This document shows positions 63,785 through 64,000 of a stretch of 64,000 bases of DNA, piece after piece. The notes under the pieces were generated by a model. That model worked only from the letters and a program-made list of their open reading frames with translations, was not told the origin of the DNA and made no database searches. Where the stretch lies: contig JALHMW010000022.1 of NCBI GenBank assembly GCA_022843845.1, positions 1 to 64,000 on the forward strand. The letters run 5' to 3'. The number at the start of each line of letters is the position of its first letter. The stretch's first letter is position 1. Source of the stretch: Archangium sp. Lineage in GTDB: Bacteria > Myxococcota > Myxococcia > Myxococcales > Myxococcaceae. A program made the translations under genes and the position numbers.

Positions 63785-64000
63785 ATGAACTCCGTGACCG
63801 AGCTCAGACGTCGAGGCGAAGTGTCAACCAGCGCAAGTCGATGGTGGGTCGCGCTCCTGGTCGCGCTGGTGCCGCTGTGCGCCTTCGCGCAGACCGATTC
63901 GGTCGAGCCGAAGGTGATCGTCGTGCCGTACCCGGGCATGGGCGACGCGGGCGTGATCTCCGAGCCGCCGCCAATCGCGCCGCCCGTCGAGACGCCGCCC
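63785..64000 (+). CDS. Exported protein, cut by the window end
   Basis: Frame from ATG 63785 open to the window edge, at least 72 codons. It begins MNSVTELRRRGEVSTSASRW and continues with an export signal (WVALLVALVPLCAFAQ). A Pro-rich region follows (EPPPIAPPVETPP), probably a linker to a domain outside the window. It is divergent from the carbonic-anhydrase-like gene with a 39-base gap. No function can be read from the visible part. Confidence 0.72.
   Translation, partial: MNSVTELRRRGEVSTSASRWWVALLVALVPLCAFAQTDSVEPKVIVVPYPGMGDAGVISEPPPIAPPVETPP

Overview
The window is a high-GC chromosomal segment that looks like a Myxococcota (myxobacterial) genome. The lines of evidence are a Ser/Thr kinase with the GGMAEV / HRDVSPQN signature and a periplasmic PEGA tail, many small lipoproteins with LxxC lipoboxes, low-complexity Asp-Ala-Gly and Thr-Gly-Gly-Gly linkers, BAAT-like and VWA lipoproteins, and strong G/C codon bias throughout. 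The left edge cuts a 5S rRNA gene that ends in a textbook terminator. No tRNA, CRISPR array, intact insertion sequence or prophage was seen.

Layout. 1-160: 5S rRNA end and terminator. 312-6081: PEGA-type kinase, then two adjacent KamA-family radical SAM aminomutases. 6082-8039: a 430-bp stretch without a recognisable gene, then three small minus-strand envelope proteins. 8089-15348: SpoIID/LytB-like protein, queA-tgt, an oppositely oriented lipoprotein, and yajC-secD-secF. 15458-18462 (minus): yceI and a bufferin-type bufA-bufB-bufC locus. bufA encodes the Cys-rich precursor, bufB the MNIO enzyme and bufC its partner; the bufB/bufC junction carries an unusual 155-bp step between 24-bp direct repeats. 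18607-28157: a polytopic membrane protein, a frameshifted SUMF1-like lipoprotein gene, a BAAT-like lipoprotein and two consecutive VWA-domain exported proteins.

28348-37301 holds a complete System I cytochrome c maturation set in two minus-strand operons (ccmF-ccmG-ccmH-ccmI and ccmA-ccmB-ccmC-ccmD-ccmE). Between them lie a TPR-like periplasmic protein and a four-CXXCH cytochrome on the plus strand. ccmABCDE may be co-transcribed with an upstream trio (membrane protein, DUF4129, DUF4350). 40331-49610 contains a repeat-rich lipoprotein, thiS-thiG-thiE, a coiled-coil protein beside a decayed Fic-domain gene, several lipoproteins, an alpha/beta hydrolase-dipeptidase pair, a START-like protein, and a corA-hydrolase pair.

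49662-57662 carries an orphan helical protein, a HAD phosphatase, an RlmI-like methyltransferase, a lipoprotein, a hydrolase-fold protein without a visible catalytic triad, and a lipoprotein subtilisin with a membrane-spanning C-terminus. It ends with a DUF5818-like small protein and a CPBP protease. 57753-63156 is a tight three-gene block: a long MoxR/RavA-type AAA+ ATPase, a VWA protein and a PspA/coiled-coil protein. The right edge has a gamma-carbonic-anhydrase-like protein and the start of an exported protein cut by the window.

The best candidates for under-described biology are the AAA+/VWA/coiled-coil block, the bufferin locus with its duplicated junction, and the membrane-anchored subtilisin unit. 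Function calls rest on motifs read from the sequence and knowledge of the families; no database search was run.
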